From: Trichocoleus desertorum ATA4-8-CV12
Lineage (GTDB): Bacteria > Cyanobacteriota > Cyanobacteriia > FACHB-46
Direction of reading: 5' to 3'
NCBI GenBank assembly: GCA_019358975.1
Contig: JAHHIL010000004.1
Span: 168,890 to 232,889 of the forward strand
DNA: 64,000 nucleotides
Below, in pieces: positions 25,757 to 34,522 of this stretch. The position numbers and the translations under genes were made by a program. Under the pieces are notes generated by a model that was not told the origin of the DNA, ran no database searches, and worked only from the letters and a program-made list of their open reading frames with translations. Position 1 is the first letter of the stretch, and each line of letters starts with the position of its first letter.

Positions 25757-26998
25757 TTACAAACTCAAGCCCCTTAAAGGTTTTTGTGCTGTTCCTGCCT
25801 CTAGCCCCTTACTTTGAATCAGGACATTAAAGTTGCCCAATCCCATCGGGCTTGCTAGGGCATGTAATGCTTCTCGCCGACTCAGCAAAGTTTGTAAAGA
25901 CTGTCCTGGTTGGCTGAGATCGGTCTGAGACAGGGCGGCAATGCGATCGCCTAGACCGAGTGCCATCAAAAATAAGCCTTGCTGGATCAGCCCGACTGTT
26001 TGTAAACCACAGCGATCGGCTTGGCGTTCTAGAGCGGTAAAATCCACATGGGCCGTAATGTCTTGATAACCCACATATAGATAAGGATTGTTGTGATAAC
26101 GATGTTGGTAGTAGCACTGCAATGTGCCCTCCGCTCGCACTGGGCTATAGTAGCGCGTGGCTGGATAACCATAGTCGATGGTGAGGAGATATCCACGCTG
26201 CAAGCGATCGGCGACTGTTTTTAACCAATCCAAAGCCGCTAAATTGACTTCAGTCCTATATCCTTCAGGATAATTGCCGGATAACAAAGGGATACCCACC
26301 CACTCGAAATATTCTTTTAGTTCAGGCGTTGAGAGTTCTCCAAATCGTTCAGCAAACTGAATTGTGCCCATCCTATCGATAGAAGATGAGCTAGAAGTTA
26401 GGGTGACATAAACTTCTTGCAGCTCTCCCTCGGTGAGCACTACTTGATGGGTAGGAAAAGCATCGACCAACTCATTAGAAAAGCAGCAACCCACAATAGA
26501 ATCAACCGGGATCTCCTCCCAAGTACACCAACGAATAGGGCTAGAGTCTGCTAGGGGCTTGTGCGATCGCAGCCGTTGCTGTTGTTGTAGCCGCAGTGTA
26601 GGAGACCGTTCTACAATCAGATATTCTATAACTTCAAAGAAATCAGGATATTGCTGTTGGAGATATTGCAAAATATCTGTGGCTAAAATCCCCTGACCTG
26701 CTCCCATCTCTAGTAGCGTAAAAGGAGAAGGTTGCCTTAGCGATCGCCACATATCTACGAATTGCTCCGCCAGCAGTTCGCCAAAGTCAGAACCTAAATG
26801 CGGCGAGGTGAAAAAATCTCCTTGGGCTCCAATCGTTACAGCCCTAGTGGAGTAGTAACCTTGTTGCGGATGGTAGAGAGCTAAATCCATGTAGTCCGCG
26901 AAAGTAATCCGCTGATCGGGACTGTTGGCAATTTTCTGGGCAATCACGTTGCAGAGTGCCGAGTTACTACCATCCGGGTAGCGTTGCTGAGCTGTCAT
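25757..26998 (-). CDS. MidA/NDUFAF7-family SAM-dependent methyltransferase
   Basis: A 413-residue protein of the family whose mitochondrial member (MidA/NDUFAF7) dimethylates an arginine of respiratory complex I. Signatures are ITFADYMDLALYHPQQGYY, the SAM motif LLEMGAGQGILATDIL, YLIVERSPTLRLQQQQRL, GCCFSNELVDAFPTHQV and the later LLTIDYGYPATRYY. In cyanobacteria the substrate is unknown but could be the NDH-1 complex. Its ATG overlaps the stop of the DedA-like gene (ATGA), so the two are translationally coupled. Confidence 0.87.
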   Translation of the reverse strand: MTAQQRYPDGSNSALCNVIAQKIANSPDQRITFADYMDLALYHPQQGYYSTRAVTIGAQGDFFTSPHLGSDFGELLAEQFVDMWRSLRQPSPFTLLEMGAGQGILATDILQYLQQQYPDFFEVIEYLIVERSPTLRLQQQQRLRSHKPLADSSPIRWCTWEEIPVDSIVGCCFSNELVDAFPTHQVVLTEGELQEVYVTLTSSSSSIDRMGTIQFAERFGELSTPELKEYFEWVGIPLLSGNYPEGYRTEVNLAALDWLKTVADRLQRGYLLTIDYGYPATRYYSPVRAEGTLQCYYQHRYHNNPYLYVGYQDITAHVDFTALERQADRCGLQTVGLIQQGLFLMALGLGDRIAALSQTDLSQPGQSLQTLLSRREALHALASPMGLGNFNVLIQSKGLEAGTAQKPLRGLSL

Positions 26999-27606
26999 AG
27001 TTTCGATTGTAATTTTTTTGCTCTTAAGCTTGACTGTGATTTAGCGCGCCGGATTTTATACTTAAACAGCAAAACTACCATTGTCACCAACAGGATTGCC
27101 ATAATGACATTGGAAGCAGGGCCAAGATACTGTCTGACTAAGTAGTAGCGATCGCCTAAGACATATCCTGCACTCGCTAGCAAAGATCCCCAAACGAGGG
27201 CTCCGCAGCCCACATAAAACAGAAACAACAGCACAGGCATACCGCTGATGCCAGCAGGCACAGAAATAACTGTCCGAACTCCTGGCACGAGCCGACTCAT
27301 TACAAGCGCTCTGCCTCCATACTGCTTAAACCAAGACTTAGACTTCTCAATATCTTCTACCGATACTTTGATCCAACCCCCCGATTGACGGGCTAATTTC
27401 TGTAGTCCTGGCTCCCCTAGATACTTACCTGCAAAGTACCAAGGTAATACACCCATTAAAACCCCGAAGACCCCTGCTAACACCGCATACACCAAATTCA
27501 GTTGACCCTGGGCTGCCATAAAACCCGCTAACGGCATGATGACCTCCGAAGGCAGAGGCGCGATCAATGTCAGTAGTATGATTCCGAGGTAGCTCAATGA
27601 TTCCAT
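26995..27606 (-). CDS. DedA/SNARE-associated-family membrane protein
   Basis: A 203-residue membrane protein of the DedA (VTT) family, proposed lipid flippases or transporters. It has the re-entrant loop motifs LIAPLPSEVIMPLAGFMA and later GGRALVMSRLVPGVRTVISVPAG (the family arginine and proline pair), then two C-terminal helices (VLLFLFYVGCGALVWGSLL, ASNVIMAILLVTMVVLLF) and a basic tail. In other bacteria DedA proteins recycle undecaprenyl phosphate or flip phospholipids. It is the first gene of a pair, overlapping the downstream methyltransferase start by 4 bases. Confidence 0.9.
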   Translation of the reverse strand: MESLSYLGIILLTLIAPLPSEVIMPLAGFMAAQGQLNLVYAVLAGVFGVLMGVLPWYFAGKYLGEPGLQKLARQSGGWIKVSVEDIEKSKSWFKQYGGRALVMSRLVPGVRTVISVPAGISGMPVLLFLFYVGCGALVWGSLLASAGYVLGDRYYLVRQYLGPASNVIMAILLVTMVVLLFKYKIRRAKSQSSLRAKKLQSKL

Positions 27607-27723
27607 GTCGGGGTTGCCTTGCTAGCCTTCCATTCATTCTCTACGATCGCGCCGCAATTAGCCTTTGTCAAATTAGCAACAGTATACTGACTTAACCAAA
27701 CATATTTTGGTAGGGCATTTCTA

Positions 27724-28164
27724 ATGAAAGACTACGGACCACCGCTACTTCCGCCTTTTCAATGTTTTATGGGGCAGTGGGAAGGGCTATGTAAAACCTT
27801 TGACCTAGAAGGAAATTTTCTAGAAGCGTCAGCAGTTCATGCTGATATTTATTGGATTGAACCGGAGGTCTGGCAATTCAATGAACACTTTGACAACTTG
27901 TACGGCTACGGTGCAATCACGTTCAATTGCCCAATCAGAGTCACCGGAAAAACTTGCTATGGTGAGGACGTGCAACTCAAAATTCGGGGTACAGAACTAA
28001 CGCCCTATAACTATATCTTTCAAGTTCAAAGCACCGTTTCTCAGGCCACTATCTTCAACAACCATTATTTTCAAGATCCCAATCAGCGCCGCATCATCAC
28101 CCACAAGCTCCAAAATGGAGAAAGCCACATTTTTCAGATTCAAGATTTTGTCAGAGTTAAATAG
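27724..28164 (+). CDS. Conserved hypothetical protein (lipocalin-like fold suspected)
   Basis: A 146-residue protein opening MKDYGPPLLPPFQCFMGQWE, with a beta-strand-rich body: GKTCYGEDVQLKIRGTELTP, YNYIFQVQSTVSQATIFNNH and GESHIFQIQDFVRV. The start (a G-x-W near the N-terminus after a short lead) and evenly spaced strands resemble small lipocalin-like or DUF3598-type cyanobacterial proteins, but that is a guess. No neighbours give a hint. A TATA-rich region (AACAGTATACTGAC) precedes it. Confidence 0.65.
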   Translation: MKDYGPPLLPPFQCFMGQWEGLCKTFDLEGNFLEASAVHADIYWIEPEVWQFNEHFDNLYGYGAITFNCPIRVTGKTCYGEDVQLKIRGTELTPYNYIFQVQSTVSQATIFNNHYFQDPNQRRIITHKLQNGESHIFQIQDFVRVK

Positions 28165-28283
28165 TGGGCGATCGCGAGAAGCGTTAAGCCAAAGTTGTGT
28201 TGAGGTATACCTCCGGACAGACTGGGAAGCGATGGCAGGGCTGTTACGCTAAGCCTGTCGCTAAGTGCTCAGGTCGTTTCTAC

Positions 28284-28573
28284 ATGACAGGACTCTGGCT
28301 AGGATTTCTGGGGCTAGCAATTATTAGCCTGACTGTTTTTGATGTGCTTTCCACCACATTGAGCATTAGTGGAGGGGGTAGCCCGATAACCACTAGTATG
28401 GTATCCCTACGGTCAGCGATCAGGTCTTTAATCTTGCAGTCCAAGATTTGGCAAAACGACGCCAGTTGCTCCTCACCTTGGTTTGTCATGATGGTTGGTG
28501 CTGGGATGATGTGACTGCTTCGGAAGCGGTTCCTTATGTGCGTAACCCTAAAGTTTCCCCGCAAGGATGGTAG
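28284..28573 (+). pseudogene. Fragments of a degraded membrane-protein gene (channel-like N-terminus)
   Basis: ATG at 28284 opens MTGLWLGFLGLAIISLTVFD and VLSTTLSISGGG, which matches the first helix of cyanobacterial potassium-channel-like proteins (xxDVxxTTLxxxGGG). The frame then loses sense. From about 28397 another frame reads SDQVFNLAVQDLAKRRQLL and CHDGWCWDDVTASEAVPYV, ending at TAG 28571. The two pieces are in different frames and the middle of a channel is missing, so a deletion with frameshift is likely. The rest of the 542-base gap (28165-28706) shows no gene. Confidence 0.4.
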
Positions 28574-28706
28574 TGGCAGTGGGCTTAATCGATACCACAA
28601 GTTACCAAAACTCTCCCTAGAAACCCCACCTTCCGGAAGACAGAGGATAAGGGCGATCGCTGCTAGTTTAGAACCAATCCAACAAGGGTAAGTGGGAGGC
28701 AGAGCA

Positions 28707-29564
28707 ATGAGAGGGCGCAAGTCAGTAGAACGAGCCAGCGATCAAGCAGGACGAACCGCGAGGCAGGTTGCGTCTCAACCGTGGGTGGAGCCTCTAGCCC
28801 GATTCGGGTATACCGCTAAAGGGATTGTCTATGGCTTAGTGGGTCTCCTAGCCGCTCAAGCTGCTTTTGGTTCAGGTGGCAAAACCACAGATTCGCAAGG
28901 AGCGCTGCAAACGATACTAGAACAGCCTTTCGGGCAGGTTTTGCTAGGTTTGATAGCGATCGGTTTGTTGGGTTATGTGCTTTGGAGCTTAGTCCAAGCG
29001 GTAATGGATACTGAAAATAAGGGCACAGATGCTAAAGGAATTGCCCAGCGTCTCGGTTATGTCGGGACGGCGATCGTCTACTCAGGGCTGGCGCTGACGG
29101 CGGCTAAGTTGGCACTGGGTTCTGGGGGCAGTGGAGGAGGGAATGCTTCTCAAGATTGGACGGCTCGCCTCTTGGCTCAACCCTTTGGTCAATGGCTGGT
29201 AGGCACAATTGGAGCCTTGACTATTGGCTTTGGTTTCTATCACTTCTATGAAGCCTATACTGCCAAGTTCCGTCGTAAATTAAAGCTCAACGAAATGAGT
29301 ACGCCTGAGAAAACCTGGGCGACTCGGATGGGTAGGTTTGGTCTAGCGGCCAGAGGCGTTGTATTTAGCGTCATTGGCTTTTTCCTAATTCAGGCGGCTC
29401 GGTCTTCTAATGCCAGTGAGGTGCGCGGGCTGGGAGGTGCTCTGGCGGCTTTAGCGAGTCAACCTTATGGCCCTTGGCTGTTGGGTTTAGTGGCACTGGG
29501 GTTGGTAGCCTATGGTATTTACAATTTTGTCCAAGCTCGCTATCGCCAGATGGTCATCCATTAG
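28707..29564 (+). CDS. DUF1206 membrane protein
   Basis: A 285-residue membrane protein built from three tandem copies of the DUF1206 unit. Each begins with a R-x-G-Y/F-x-A-(K/R)-G motif: LARFGYTAKGIVYGLVGLLA, AQRLGYVGTAIVYSGLALTA and MGRFGLAARGVVFSVIGFFL, each followed by a second helix with QPFGQxLLG or QPYGPWLLG. That makes six transmembrane helices. The function is unknown; it is found across bacteria. The ATG at 28707 has GGGAGG 9 bases upstream, better than the in-frame GTG at 28692. Confidence 0.88.
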   Translation: MRGRKSVERASDQAGRTARQVASQPWVEPLARFGYTAKGIVYGLVGLLAAQAAFGSGGKTTDSQGALQTILEQPFGQVLLGLIAIGLLGYVLWSLVQAVMDTENKGTDAKGIAQRLGYVGTAIVYSGLALTAAKLALGSGGSGGGNASQDWTARLLAQPFGQWLVGTIGALTIGFGFYHFYEAYTAKFRRKLKLNEMSTPEKTWATRMGRFGLAARGVVFSVIGFFLIQAARSSNASEVRGLGGALAALASQPYGPWLLGLVALGLVAYGIYNFVQARYRQMVIH

Positions 29565-29610
29565 CTTCTCCCTTTAAGATCAGAATTGCTCTCTAAATTC
29601 CATCTGACGC

Positions 29611-30390
29611 ATGCTGCCACGCGAAGATCTATTAAAAGGCATTGAAAATCGAGACGCGATCGCCCGTGTCATTGACCAAGCAGACCAAGCGATCAAAACT
29701 TGGGAAGTAGTCTGTAGCGATTTTCTTGCGCCTCCTGAACTCGCTGACATGCAGCAAGCTTTTGGTCGGCTGACCGAAGTACAGGTGTTAGCGTGGGGCG
29801 GCTACCCACAAGCCGAACGACAACGAGTGGCGATCGCGCGGTCTGAACTACCGCTCGAAGCGAGTCAGGTAGAAATAGCAGCCCTTGATATTGCAGGCAA
29901 CTTTTTGTTTGACCCTGCCACCCACCGTGACTTCCTCGGAGCGCTTTTAGGGACAGGCATTGTCCGAGAAAAAGTGGGCGACATTATTGTTTTGGGTGAG
30001 CGCGGAGCGCAGGCGATTGTAGTGCCTGACCTGGTAGAGTTTCTAGAACTCCAACTTAATCAAGTGCGATCGGTGCCCGTAAAAACTCGGCGAATTGAAC
30101 TGAGCGAACTCAAAATCCGAGAACCCAAGAAAAAAGAACTGACGACCGTAGAAGCTTCACTGCGTCTAGATGCGATCGCCTCGGCGGGTTTTGGTATGTC
30201 TCGCAGCAAAATGGTGGACTTGATTGATGGGGGAGATGTCCGGGTGAACTGGAAGGAGATCGTTTCTGCTAGCCATCAACTCAAACCAGGAGATTTAGTG
30301 GCAATCCGAGGCAAAGGTCGCTTAGAAGTGGGTGAAGTCGCTGTGACAAAAAAAGATCGCTATCGCGTTCAACTGACTCGATTCGTGTAA
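29611..30390 (+). CDS. Photosystem II S4-domain protein (YlmH-like RNA-binding)
   Basis: A 259-residue protein of the YlmH family, called photosystem II S4 domain protein in cyanobacteria. The N-terminal and central parts (RLTEVQVLAWGGYPQAERQR, HRDFLGALLGTGIVREKVGD) precede the C-terminal S4 RNA-binding domain (about 185-245: LRLDAIASAGFGMSRSKMVD, GGDVRVNWKEI). In Gram-positives YlmH acts in ribosome rescue; in plants and cyanobacteria homologues affect photosynthesis. So the likely target is RNA, with physiological role inferred. It follows DUF1206 by 46 bases on the same strand. Confidence 0.87.
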   Translation: MLPREDLLKGIENRDAIARVIDQADQAIKTWEVVCSDFLAPPELADMQQAFGRLTEVQVLAWGGYPQAERQRVAIARSELPLEASQVEIAALDIAGNFLFDPATHRDFLGALLGTGIVREKVGDIIVLGERGAQAIVVPDLVEFLELQLNQVRSVPVKTRRIELSELKIREPKKKELTTVEASLRLDAIASAGFGMSRSKMVDLIDGGDVRVNWKEIVSASHQLKPGDLVAIRGKGRLEVGEVAVTKKDRYRVQLTRFV

Positions 30391-30406
30391 ACGGAGGTGC
30401 GATCGC

Positions 30407-30877
30407 TCAGCTCAATTTAGCGCTACATTCCAAAATTAACCGTTGGTTTTCTACAGAATAGGGCTGAATTTCTAAAGCGCGACGAAAGGCGAGAATGGCC
30501 TCTCGGTATTCGCCCAGCGCCACATGGCACAGCCCAATTCCATGTAGTGCGCCAAAGTGAATTGGGTTGAGCTGCACCGCTTGCTGGCAGTCAGCTAGAG
30601 ACTTACGATACTTAGCCTGGATATAATACAGCACTGCTCGTCGATTCCATGCTTCGGCAAAGTCAGGTAGATCTTGAATTAGCTGGGTGAGCACCGCTTC
30701 TGCCTGGAGTTTTTCTCCGCGTTCTAACAACATCTGTGCCTGTCGAATGCGTTCCAGGCCCAAAACGCCTTTCTGTTCAAACCAGCGTCGCCACAATTCT
30801 TGGGTAGCATGATTACGCACCTCTGGGTCTGCGTGTTTGAGGTCTGTAAGTAGCCGCTCAGTTGATTGATTATCCAT
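30407..30877 (-). CDS. Tetratricopeptide-repeat protein
   Basis: A 156-residue soluble protein with an N-terminal HEAT-like helix pair (RLLTDLKHADPEVRNHATQE LWRRWF, split by the domain boundary) followed by about three TPRs: EAVLTQLIQDLPDFAEAWNR, YIQAKYRKSLADCQQAVQLN and ALGEYREAILAFRRALEIQP. Small TPR proteins of this type are scaffolds. It converges on the S4 protein gene with only 16 bases between stops. Partner unknown. Confidence 0.82.
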   Translation of the reverse strand: MDNQSTERLLTDLKHADPEVRNHATQELWRRWFEQKGVLGLERIRQAQMLLERGEKLQAEAVLTQLIQDLPDFAEAWNRRAVLYYIQAKYRKSLADCQQAVQLNPIHFGALHGIGLCHVALGEYREAILAFRRALEIQPYSVENQRLILECSAKLS

Positions 30878-31023
30878 GCACTATGACTCTACCGCAAGAA
30901 TCAGCAAATCTCCTCTCCTATTGTGGCCTCAATTAAAGGCTAATTGTAAAGTTTTGCAAAATTCAAAATAAGTTCTTGGCTAGAGCCTGAGAAGCACATA
31001 GGCGATCGCTTCTCGAAATATCG

Positions 31024-31791
31024 ATGTCGTTACAACGGCTGGATCTTGGCTCTATGGCTCAAAAACATTTCAAACAATTGATCTATTGGTTCGTGGGAGA
31101 GCGGGCTGGACGCGTACTAACAGCTACCTGGTCTTGGCTGTGGGGCTTACCTGTGGAGTCAGGCGGCAAGATTGCGGTGGAAGTGGCTCAGGAATCTTTG
31201 CAAACCATGCAAAAGTCAGTCGCTCAACTCACCCAATCAGTTGCAACTCTAATGGCTGCTTACCAGCAGGCTAAGAGTATGTACGAAAGTAGACAGAAAG
31301 AATTTCAACAAGCTGAACAACAAGCAATTTTGGCACAGCAACAAGGCAATGCGGAAGCCGCCCGGATGGCGATGACGAAGGCCATTTTGCTCGATCGATC
31401 GCTACCTTCCTTAGCGGAAAAATTTGCTAGAGCGGAGACAGTGGTACGGGGTGCTAAGGACAAACTCGACCGAGAACGCCAGAAGCTGGAAACTTACAAG
31501 CTGGAAATGCAAAATCTCAAAGATTTGGCGGAGTTGAATGAAGCGCTGGCTGTGATCGATCAGGCTAATACTGAACTTGAAATTGGCTCCGCGCGATCGC
31601 AATTTGCTACGGCTCAAACCTCTGTAGAGCGCCGACATCTCCAGATGACTGCACAGGCAGAACTCTCAGATAACCCAGCGGAGAAACTAACCGCAGATTT
31701 AGCTCAAATGACCCTCGACGATGAAATTGCCCAACGACTGCAACGACTAACCGCTTCATCCTCTCGTTCAGCCACTTCATTAGATGCCTAA
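31024..31791 (+). CDS. PspA/IM30-like coiled-coil protein, first gene of the CHAT operon
   Basis: A 255-residue protein that is mostly a long coiled coil (about 55-235) rich in Ala, Gln, Glu and Lys, for example ESRQKEFQQAEQQAILAQQQ and RAETVVRGAKDKLDRERQKL. The N-terminal segment (FKQLIYWFVGERAGRVLTAT WSWLWGL) is aromatic and amphipathic and could lie on a membrane. The architecture resembles PspA/Vipp1 (ESCRT-III-like) proteins that protect membranes, but sequence similarity is not decisive. It stands 13 bases before the binding-protein gene, so they belong to one operon; it may act as the membrane-associated or stress-response part of that system (inference). Confidence 0.7.
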   Translation: MSLQRLDLGSMAQKHFKQLIYWFVGERAGRVLTATWSWLWGLPVESGGKIAVEVAQESLQTMQKSVAQLTQSVATLMAAYQQAKSMYESRQKEFQQAEQQAILAQQQGNAEAARMAMTKAILLDRSLPSLAEKFARAETVVRGAKDKLDRERQKLETYKLEMQNLKDLAELNEALAVIDQANTELEIGSARSQFATAQTSVERRHLQMTAQAELSDNPAEKLTADLAQMTLDDEIAQRLQRLTASSSRSATSLDA

Positions 31792-31804
31792 AGGAACTCC
31801 TACA

Positions 31805-33205
31805 ATGACTTCAACTCAAAAAAGAACTTCTATTTCTGTGCGTTCCAAAGCCAGCGTTCCGCCTATTGTGCTGTTGTTACTGGGTGTAGGGCTAGTGACA
31901 GGTATCTCTTGGCTCAAGGGTAATATCTTTCCTCAATCATCCAAGTCGCTGGATACTGGTTCCCTGCAAGATCGCATCAGTCTAGGTGATAACCTCTTGG
32001 TTGAGGCGGATGCTACACCAGAGAAACGTGCAGGCATTGCTGCTTTTGCGAAGGGAGATTTTGAAGGTGCGATCGCTCAATTTGAGGCTTCTTTGCAAAA
32101 GCGCCAAAATGACCCGGAGACGCTGATCTATTGGAATAATGCTCGCTCTGGGAAGTCAGCGTTGCGAATTGCAGTCAGTGTGCCGATTGGTAGCAACCTG
32201 AATGTGGCTCAGGAGATGTTGCGGGGGGTGGCTCAAGCCCAAGATGAGGTAAATCAAAACGGCGGTATCAACGGTGTGCCGTTACAGGTGGAGATTGTCA
32301 ATGATGAGAATGATCCAGAGATTGTGAAACAGGTAGCGACAGAGTTGGTGAAAGACCAGCGTATCCTGGCTGTAGTAGGGCATAACGCCAGCAATGCTTC
32401 TTTGGTTGCGGCTCCCATTTATCAACAGGGACAGTTGGTGATGGTGACTCCGACTAGCTTTGCTAATAATCTCTCTGGGTTCGGCAGTTATATTTTTCGT
32501 GCCACTCCCACGATTCGGTTAATGGCGGAACCTCTAGCTGAGCATGTAGTTGCCACTGCTCGCAAAACCAATATCGCCATGTGCTATGACTCTCAGGCTC
32601 CAGACAATGTCTCGTTTAAGGATGAGTTTGTGGCAGCGCTGGTGGCTAAGGGGGGTAAGCTAGTGCCGACGGTTTGTGATTTTTCTAACCCTACTTTTAA
32701 CCCCGCAACTGCGATCGCCCAAGCGGTGAGTAGTGGAGCAGATGGGCTGTTAATTTCTCCTCACATTGATCGACTCGATCGCGCCATTGATCTCGCTAGA
32801 GCCAATCAAGGGAGGTTAGCTTTGTTTGGTAGCCCCACTTTGTACACCATCAAAACGCCGCAGTCTGGGCAAGCAGATGTGAATGGCTTAGTTCTACCTG
32901 TACCTTGGCATCCTACCGCTTTTAGCAATCACCCCTTTGCGACTAGTGCCAAGCAGCGTTGGGGAGGAGCAGTCAATTGGCGGACGGCAATGGCTTATGA
33001 TGCCAGTCGTGCCATTGTCAAAGGCTTAAGCCAAGATAACACTCGGAGTGGCTTACAGAATGTTTTGCGGAGTCCAAGCTTTTCGGCCTCTGGAGCAGGC
33101 GATCCGGTGAAGTTTCTGCCATCAGGCGATCGCTTAGGTCAAGCGGTTCTGGTGCAAGTCCAACCCAGTGCCTCCAGCTATGATTTTGTCCCCATTCGCC
33201 CGTAA
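31805..33205 (+). CDS. Membrane-anchored type 1 substrate-binding (Peripla_BP_6) protein
   Basis: A 466-residue protein with one N-terminal transmembrane segment (PPIVLLLLGVGLVTGISWL), a TPR-like helical pair (AAFAKGDFEGAIAQFEASLQ), then an amino-acid-type periplasmic binding domain: IAVSVPIGSNLNVAQEMLRG, DEVNQNGGINGVPLQVEI and AVVGHNASNASLVAAPIYQQ. It is not accompanied by ABC permease genes. The same anchor region and binding domain reappear fused behind a CHAT protease four genes later. So it likely serves as a ligand receptor outside the plasma membrane rather than a transport component (inference). The ATG at 31805 has AAGGA 10 bases upstream; an earlier ATG at 31784 would overlap the previous gene. 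Confidence 0.85.
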   Translation: MTSTQKRTSISVRSKASVPPIVLLLLGVGLVTGISWLKGNIFPQSSKSLDTGSLQDRISLGDNLLVEADATPEKRAGIAAFAKGDFEGAIAQFEASLQKRQNDPETLIYWNNARSGKSALRIAVSVPIGSNLNVAQEMLRGVAQAQDEVNQNGGINGVPLQVEIVNDENDPEIVKQVATELVKDQRILAVVGHNASNASLVAAPIYQQGQLVMVTPTSFANNLSGFGSYIFRATPTIRLMAEPLAEHVVATARKTNIAMCYDSQAPDNVSFKDEFVAALVAKGGKLVPTVCDFSNPTFNPATAIAQAVSSGADGLLISPHIDRLDRAIDLARANQGRLALFGSPTLYTIKTPQSGQADVNGLVLPVPWHPTAFSNHPFATSAKQRWGGAVNWRTAMAYDASRAIVKGLSQDNTRSGLQNVLRSPSFSASGAGDPVKFLPSGDRLGQAVLVQVQPSASSYDFVPIRP

Positions 33206-33241
33206 ATGCTGTTCTTACTGAAGTGGTAGGAGATTGAAATT

Positions 33242-33748
33242 TTGCCCTTTGATTACTCAAGTAGGTTGTGGGATTGTGAAGATGAAAGCTTCTTTAGAGA
33301 CCGAGAGCTAAAGCCACTTCGCCAACAGGGTCCACACTGCGTTGTGACAGCATTAGCAATTCTGACTAACTCCACACCAGAAGACTTCCAGGGGAGCATC
33401 AACACTCAAAATCCGGTTTCTTGGTCTAAAGCATTACGTCTTTGGAACATGAAGCTAGCCTACTGTCCCATTGATCTCAGACGAGTTGCTTTCTACGTGC
33501 CAGAGTTAGTAAAGCTGGATGATCTGTTTACCATCAGTTACTACCTGACAAGAGATAGCGGCAACATTTTGGCAGATCCTAATCAGCAGGGGTGGGTTTG
33601 TAGTTCTCATGTTGTAGTGTTACATCGTAGCCATATTCTTGATCCAGCATCCGGAACGAGTATAGATGCTTTGGCACATCATCTGAACAATTGTCATACG
33701 AAGCGGATTTTTAGAGTTGTTCCTGATAACCATCCGCGCGGATTATAG
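33242..33748 (+). CDS. Papain/C39-like cysteine peptidase candidate
   Basis: A 168-residue protein with the three marks of a small papain-fold enzyme: Q-x-x-x-C in RQQGPHCVVTALAILT (Cys near 33), a histidine in CSSHVVVLHRSHILDPASG, and an Asp following it (ILDP). It has no signal peptide, so it would act in the cytoplasm. I do not recognise a named family; similarity to C39-like or transglutaminase-like folds is by motif spacing only. It starts at TTG 33242, with AGGAG 9 bases upstream; no ATG is near. It lies inside the CHAT operon, so it may be a second protease of that pathway. Confidence 0.65.
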   Translation: MPFDYSSRLWDCEDESFFRDRELKPLRQQGPHCVVTALAILTNSTPEDFQGSINTQNPVSWSKALRLWNMKLAYCPIDLRRVAFYVPELVKLDDLFTISYYLTRDSGNILADPNQQGWVCSSHVVVLHRSHILDPASGTSIDALAHHLNNCHTKRIFRVVPDNHPRGL

Positions 33749-33796
33749 CTTCATGCCCAAACGAGGGATCTAACATCTCTATCGACACCACCCTAC

Positions 33797-34477
33797 ATGA
33801 CTCATCCCATCCTTGACTCTACTAGCCGCATGGATGAAATCGATCAACAATTGCGCCAACTGGTGATGGCTGCTTGTCGTCAGCCGCGAGGGAGCCTGGA
33901 GCGCCAACGGGCCTTGAATCAACTAATTTGGCAGATTCAGCGCTCTGGCAAATTACTTCGAGGCGTGGGTGTTCCCGATTATGAGGATGCGCTCCAACAA
34001 ACTTGGCTCTACTGTTGCCGCAATCTCTGTGAAGCCCTGACTGGCAATGCCTACGATCCAGAGCTAGCCAGTGTGATTACTTGGTTAAATGCCTATCTCA
34101 AGCGACGGTTGAGCGATCGCCAACGGGAAGTGTTTCAACAACAGGCAGAACGCGCCTTTGGTCAGGTTGCGGAAACAGGAGAACTGCTCAATCCGATCGA
34201 CAACCTACCTGCCCCTGCCAATCCACCCCCGATCCTGGAAGAGATTCGGGAATGGGTGGAGCGCGAAGGCAAACAACTGCGGCGGATTCATGTGCGCGAT
34301 CGCCCCGATATCAATTGCCAAGTGCTGATTCTGCGTCGCTTACCGCCGGAAACCTCTTGGGAAACCCTATCTCAGGAGTTTGGTGTGGCGATCGCCACTT
34401 TGAGCAATTTTTACCAACGAGAATGTTTTCCGCGCCTCCTCAAGTTTGGACAAACGCAAGGATATTTAGATTCATAG
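33797..34477 (+). CDS. Sigma-70-like transcription factor
   Basis: A 226-residue protein of the cyanobacterial sigma-70-like group often encoded next to DUF1822 genes. A region 2-like part spans about 30-120 (LERQRALNQLIWQIQRSGKL, DYEDALQQTWLYCCRNLCEA, VITWLNAYLKRRLSDRQREV). Region 4-like HTH is near the C-terminus (ETSWETLSQEFGVAIATLSN FYQRECFPRLLKF). It would direct RNA polymerase to specific promoters; which promoters is unknown. In this operon it is a candidate output that could be freed or cleaved by the CHAT or papain-like protease (inference). Confidence 0.8.
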   Translation: MTHPILDSTSRMDEIDQQLRQLVMAACRQPRGSLERQRALNQLIWQIQRSGKLLRGVGVPDYEDALQQTWLYCCRNLCEALTGNAYDPELASVITWLNAYLKRRLSDRQREVFQQQAERAFGQVAETGELLNPIDNLPAPANPPPILEEIREWVEREGKQLRRIHVRDRPDINCQVLILRRLPPETSWETLSQEFGVAIATLSNFYQRECFPRLLKFGQTQGYLDS

Positions 34478-34522
34478 ATTGGCTCAGCATCGTTTCGATT
34501 GCCGCATTCAACCTCCTTACTC

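Noticed and set aside
31805..33205. Branched-chain amino-acid ABC transport operon
   Set aside because: The binding protein has no permease or ATPase genes nearby and is membrane-anchored, so a transport role is not supported by context.
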